From the NCBI RefSeq assembly GCF_028554725.1, contig NC_071671.1, positions 10,350,001 through 10,414,000 on the forward strand: a DNA stretch of 64,000 nucleotides, read 5' to 3'. Positions 59,697 through 64,000 of the stretch are shown one piece after another. The translations under genes and the position numbers were made by a program. Source of the DNA: Zeugodacus cucurbitae. Lineage: Eukaryota; Arthropoda; Insecta; Diptera; Tephritidae. Numbering within the stretch: position 1 is the stretch's first letter; each line of letters begins with the position of its first letter. The notes below the pieces were generated by a model, which had not been told where the DNA came from, made no database searches, and saw only the letters and a list, made by a program, of their open reading frames with translations.

Positions 59697-61081
59697 CTGG
59701 AAGGGGAGAGAGAGTGAGAATGTTGTTAGATTTTTTGATGTTATAATTGTATGGGGTAATACAATTTTATTATTCAAACCTTAAGGTTCAGAGAGATTAT
59801 AGGAGAGTATATGATTTATTATAAGGTCTGTTAATTTATAATAAGTTTTATTAGAAGTTATTTATTTTAAGATCTGTTAAGAAGAATTCTCCGAAGAAAC
59901 CATATTTTATAAAACATATTATTCTAGCTTATTCACACTCCATACTATACTTAACTTATATAAATAGTTGTTATTACAAAATACCGTTAGTTTTATCTAC
60001 CCTTGACATACTAACTTTAAAATCCATTAATCATACGCCTAGTCATACCTGACTAGTTTTGCGCTCAATTTACTACTGTATCCCATATTTTATTCGTATT
60101 TTGTTGTTGCAGTTCATATATGTTTCTATGTATGTGTGTTAAATAAATTTAATAATAAATATCTTGCGTTAGTATGTGTGAGTTGTACGCCTATTATTTG
60201 TACTTCAAAAGCACCTGTGGTTATCTACCGTTAAACTAATAGCAACATAATAAAATGTACTCATTTTTATCAGAATTGAATTTCCAGGAGCAAAAATTAT
60301 GTACATAAAGCAATGAGTTCGCTTTTTTGAAAATAAATTTGGTTATCTTGAAAATGTTTGTATATATGAACGAGTATGTATGAACAATGTGTAATGAAGT
60401 GGTCAAAAATGTTCAATTAATTCTTACAATTCTTACATGTAATGGTGTAATCGATTGTGTGTCAACCTTGAATATGTGAATGTAACTGATTACAGTTAAA
60501 TGTATGGATGAAGGGTCTTATAGGTATTTATGTACTATATATAGGTACATTTACATATGTATATATAGCTATAAAAATATGTATGTATGATTTACTTAAT
60601 TGAGTCATCAATACGAGATGTTATAATATGAGTTACAAAAATAACTGATATGAGGAACGGCACTGCTAATCAACTTTAACCATTTTATGAACTTGAGATC
60701 AATTTCTGTGTGACTAGAGTATTAATAGTGCAATTAAGAAAATCATTAAATAGTCATTCATTTTAATAAAGTTTTCCATGTATAAAACATAAATTAATTA
60801 ATTAGTTACCTAATTGCTATTTAATTTAATATTCAATTTGAGATTGTGCACAATTTTGAATACATTGAAACAGTAGCAAATTTCCAGAGTCTGTATTCCA
60901 ATCTTATTTGTGCAATTTTGCGGCTAATTGTTCTCAATGTATAATAATCAATTGATTAGCCCCAAAGTAGTATTTCATTTAATCCCAAGTTGTACACAAT
61001 TTCAGCATATTGAAACAATTGGCTAATTGTGCAATTAGTGCTTAATTGATAAAAAATTACTTTAAAAATGTTTAATAGACT
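59697..61081. other. Non-coding, AT-rich
   Basis: Should contain the upstream intron, first exon and promoter of the VWA-like gene, but no core promoter can be fixed. Repeated TTAATTAATT-like text near 60790-61030 may be old repeat. Confidence 0.4.
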
Positions 61082-61432
61082 TTTCCCACAGCCTAATTAA
61101 TTTAATACATTAAGATTATAATTGAGAAACTAGTTTTTGCCTTTCGCACAGTCGGCCTCTCGTTTAAAGATCAGCTATTATACATTTTTGTTTTTGCATT
61201 TTATAAGAAATTGGTAATTTTCATTAGCTGATTGCCATTTTTTCAACAAAGACAGCCAAATTTAGCATGGACCACAACCCGCAATGCTATATGCCAGTTT
61301 CAACTCGATTTGTATTCGCTTAAATATGAATGTATTAAAATAAGATTTTCCTTTTGTATGCTAAATCGAGCTAAAACAGCACTTTTATCGAGCAAAGGCC
61401 GGTTAACCGAGTAATTAAATCCTGTGCGAAAA
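61082..61432. mobile_element. MITE copy 2 with TTTCGCACAG ends
   Basis: The left end TTTTCCCACAG (one change) and the right end reversed TTTTCGCACAG pair up. The interior matches copy 1 at 50727-51005: GAAACTAGTTTTTGCC, TTCGCACAGTCG, CATTAGCTGATTGCC and GGCCGGTTAA. It is about 70 bases longer, with an extra internal segment at about 61250-61380. Confidence 0.7.
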
Positions 61433-62088
61433 GGCTGTAATCAACTGTGCAGTATGTAATGAGAGTAGATTAACTACTGTTTCAGGACAAAAGGAAATAT
61501 CTTTAAAACAAAAAGAACAATTTCAAAATATATCGGTTTAAAAAAAGGACTTTGTTTTAAAAATGAATTCGTTAAAAGTTTCAAAAGAATTCAATAGGTT
61601 TTGAAACCAAAATGAAGTTTTGAAATGAATGAATGAATGTTAATTAACTACTTAATTCCCACAATTAATTGAGTTGTTTGAGAATGATATTGGAAAAATG
61701 AAAATCCTTCTCTACGTTATGCTAGCTGAGGCAATCTTAAATTGGGCCTTTAAGAGAGATAGTTTAAATCTGAAATGCAATACGTAAACACCCTTAAAAG
61801 ATTCTTTACGCGCTATATATACGATTATTGTTACAAATTAACTTCAGCTTCAATGAAATATTAACAAGTTGATTTTATTTGGCCTTAAGTTGCTATATAT
61901 TATACAAAATCATAATATGCAATATATGAGCTCATAACAAAGCTAACTAGAAGAACCATAAAATATCTGGATACCATAAGTGTTATCTCTAATTTCCGAT
62001 AATATTGAACTTTACTGTCTATTAAGAAATTACATTATTGCTTAATGTCGATAAACTAAAATAATTAATTTTCAAATATTCGTTGTAT
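61433..62088. other. Non-coding, AT-rich
   Basis: Nothing recognised before the target duplication of the RTE copy. Confidence 0.4.
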
Positions 62089-62101
62089 ATATTATACATA
62101 G

Positions 62102-63972
62102 AGCTGAAGAGGGAAGCGAGACGCATTTGCAGAAAAAGAAAGAAAGAGGCAGAAATGCGTGAGTATGAAGAGCTTGACAAGCTGGCCGACAGGGGTAATG
62201 CTCGAAAATTTTACGAAAAGATCCGGCGACTAACTGAAGGTTTCAAGACCGGAGCACACTCCTGTAGGACCCCCAGCGGTGATCTAGTGGTTGATGACCA
62301 GAGTATACTGTGTTTGTGGAGGGAACACTTCTCCAGCCTGCTGAATGGCAGTGAAAGTACAACACCAGGAGATGGCGAACCCGATTCCCCAATCGACGAC
62401 GATGGAACAGATGTTCCATTGCCCGACCGTGAAGAAATTAGAATAGCAATTACCCGCTTGAAGAACAACAAGGCGGCGGCGGCCGATGGATTGCCGGCCG
62501 AGCTATTCAAATGCGGCGGCGAGGAGCTGATAAGGTGCATGCATCAGCTTCTTTGCGAAATATGGTCGGAAGAAAGCATGCCCGTCGATTGGAATCTCAG
62601 TGTACTCTGCCCAATCCACAAAAAGGGAGACCCCACAATCTGCGCCAACTATCGTGGGATAAGCCTCCTTAACATCGCTTATAAGGTTCTATCGAGCGTA
62701 CTGTGTGAAAGACTAAAGCCCACCGTCAACAAACTGATTGGACCTTATCAGTGTGGCTTTAGACCTGGAAAATCAACAACTGACCAGATATTCACCATGC
62801 GCCAAATCTTGGAGAAGACCCGTGAAAAAAGGATCGACACACACCATCTATTTGTCGACTTTAAAGCTGCTTTCGACAGCACGAAAAGGAGCTGCCTTTA
62901 TGCCGCGATGTCTGAATTTGGTATCCCCTCAAAACTAATACGGCTGTGTAAGTTGACGTTGAGCAACACCAAAAGCTCCGTCAGGATCGGGAAGGACCTC
63001 TCCGAGCCGTTCGATACCAAACGAGGTTTCAGACAAGGTGACTCGCTATCGTGCGACTTCTTTAACTTGATGCTGGAGAAAATTATAAGAGCTGCAGAGC
63101 TAAATAGAGAAGGTACAATCTTCTACAAGAGTGTACAGCTCCTGGCGTACGCCGATGATATTGATATCATCGGAAACAACACCCGCGCCGTTAGTTCTGC
63201 TTTTTCCCGCCTGGATAAGGAAGCGAAGCGAATGGGTCTGGTGGTGAACGAGGACAAGACGAAATATCTCCTGTCATCAAACAAACAGTCAGCGCATTCG
63301 CGTCTTGGCTCCCACGTCACTGTTGACTGTCATAACTTTGAAGTTGTAGATAATTTCGTATTCCTAGGAACCAACATTAACACCGATAATAATGTCAGCC
63401 TTGAAATCCAACGCAGAATCACTCTTGCCAACAAGTGCTACTATGGACTGAGTAGGCAATTGAAAAGTAAAGTCCTCTCTCGACGAACAAAAACTAAACT
63501 CTACAAGTCCCTCATCATTCCCGTCCTACTTTATGGTGCAGAAGCGTGGACGGTGTCAACATCCGATGAGACGGCACTAGGAGTTTTCGAGAGAAAGGTT
63601 TTGCGGAAGATTTACGGTCCCTTAAACATTGGCAACGGCGAATACCGCAGAAGATGGAATGATGAGCTGTATGTGTTGTTCGACGACATAGACATAGTCT
63701 AGCGAATAAAAAGACAGCGGCTACGCTGGCTGGGTCATGTTGTTCGAATGGATAAAAGTGCCCCAGCTCTGAAAGTTTTCGATGCAGTACCCGCTGGTGG
63801 AAGCCGAGGAAGAGGGAGACCTCCACTCCGGTGGAAGGACCAGGTGGAGAAGGACCTGACTTCACTTGGTATAACCAATTGGCGCCAAACCGCCAAAAGG
63901 AGAGATGCGTGGCGCACTGTTGTGGACTCGGCTATAACCGCGTAAGCGGTTTCTACGCCAGTTAAGCAGAAG
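62102..63972 (+). mobile_element. RTE-like non-LTR retrotransposon, 5'-truncated, one stop
   Basis: ATATTATACATAG occurs at 62089-62101 and 63973-63985, a perfect 13-bp target duplication, so both ends are exact. One frame is open from the left end to TAG at 63700-63702. It covers the linker, RT motifs (NNKAAAADGLPAE, NYRGISLLN, LFVDFKAAFDS, RGFRQGDSLSCD, AYADDIDIIG, KTKYLL) and a C-terminal region. The stop replaces the CAG that other copies carry in IVQRIKR. Beyond it the frame continues to TAA at 63943-63945. The endonuclease half is missing. This is the best-preserved copy in the window. The RTE clade is inferred from motif order and the short 3' end. Confidence 0.9.
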
Positions 63973-64000
63973 ATATTATACATAGTTAGTTCCATATAAG

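Noticed and set aside
59628..59777. Fifty extra N-terminal codons upstream of the VWA-like gene start
   Set aside because: A clear splice acceptor at 59697 interrupts this stretch, and a signal peptide begins only after the downstream ATG.

Overview
The window looks like nuclear DNA of a higher dipteran, most likely a tephritid fruit fly. It has short introns with GTAAGT-type donors, glutamine- and asparagine-rich transcription factor exons, very long AT-rich introns, and many retrotransposon and mariner copies. One mariner transposase has a D-to-D spacing of 41 residues, the DD41D arrangement known from the rosa-type elements of Ceratitis. The tephritid placement is inference; dipteran is firm.

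Layout. At the left edge is a complete three-exon gene for RNA polymerase subunit RPB12/RPABC4 (3-615, + strand). Next comes a large minus-strand zinc-finger gene that I read as charlatan (chn), with coding exons at 12456-4725. I rebuilt six coding exons giving 1,411 residues and seven C2H2-like fingers. One 171-bp exon (7800-7970) is phase-symmetric and could be a cassette. Intron 2 of this gene carries an intronless plus-strand gene (9690-11060) that resembles PPP1R36-type PP1 regulatory proteins.

From 12.5 to 51 kb I see no protein-coding host gene. This is probably the long 5' intron and regulatory DNA of chn. It holds a minisatellite with a three-unit higher-order period (19.2-20.2 kb), a strand-asymmetric A-run/T-run block (17.1-17.8 kb), a candidate 5' exon/promoter (about 30.5-30.8 kb), and a dense set of mobile elements. 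These include RTE-like non-LTR copies (35.8, 38.0, 40.6, 41.9 and 49.0 kb), fragments of a second LINE with an RNase H domain, a 933-bp internally deleted DD41D mariner with TA target duplications, a pogo-like element with TA duplications, a piggyBac-like MITE flanked by TTAA, and a MITE family with TTTCGCACAG ends.

At 51.5-59.7 kb on the minus strand are two related modules for a secreted or membrane-tethered protein with a von Willebrand A-like domain. The upstream copy (55037-59627) is a complete five-exon, 851-residue gene. The downstream copy (51567-53410) repeats exons 2-5 with the same phases and nearly the same lengths. It has no counterpart of the 1.39-kb first exon and carries a frameshift in its last exon. 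It is either a decaying partial duplicate or an alternative 3' module spliced to the shared first exon.

The right end (62102-63972) is a 5'-truncated RTE copy flanked by a perfect 13-bp target-site duplication. No tRNA, rRNA or CRISPR array was recognised.
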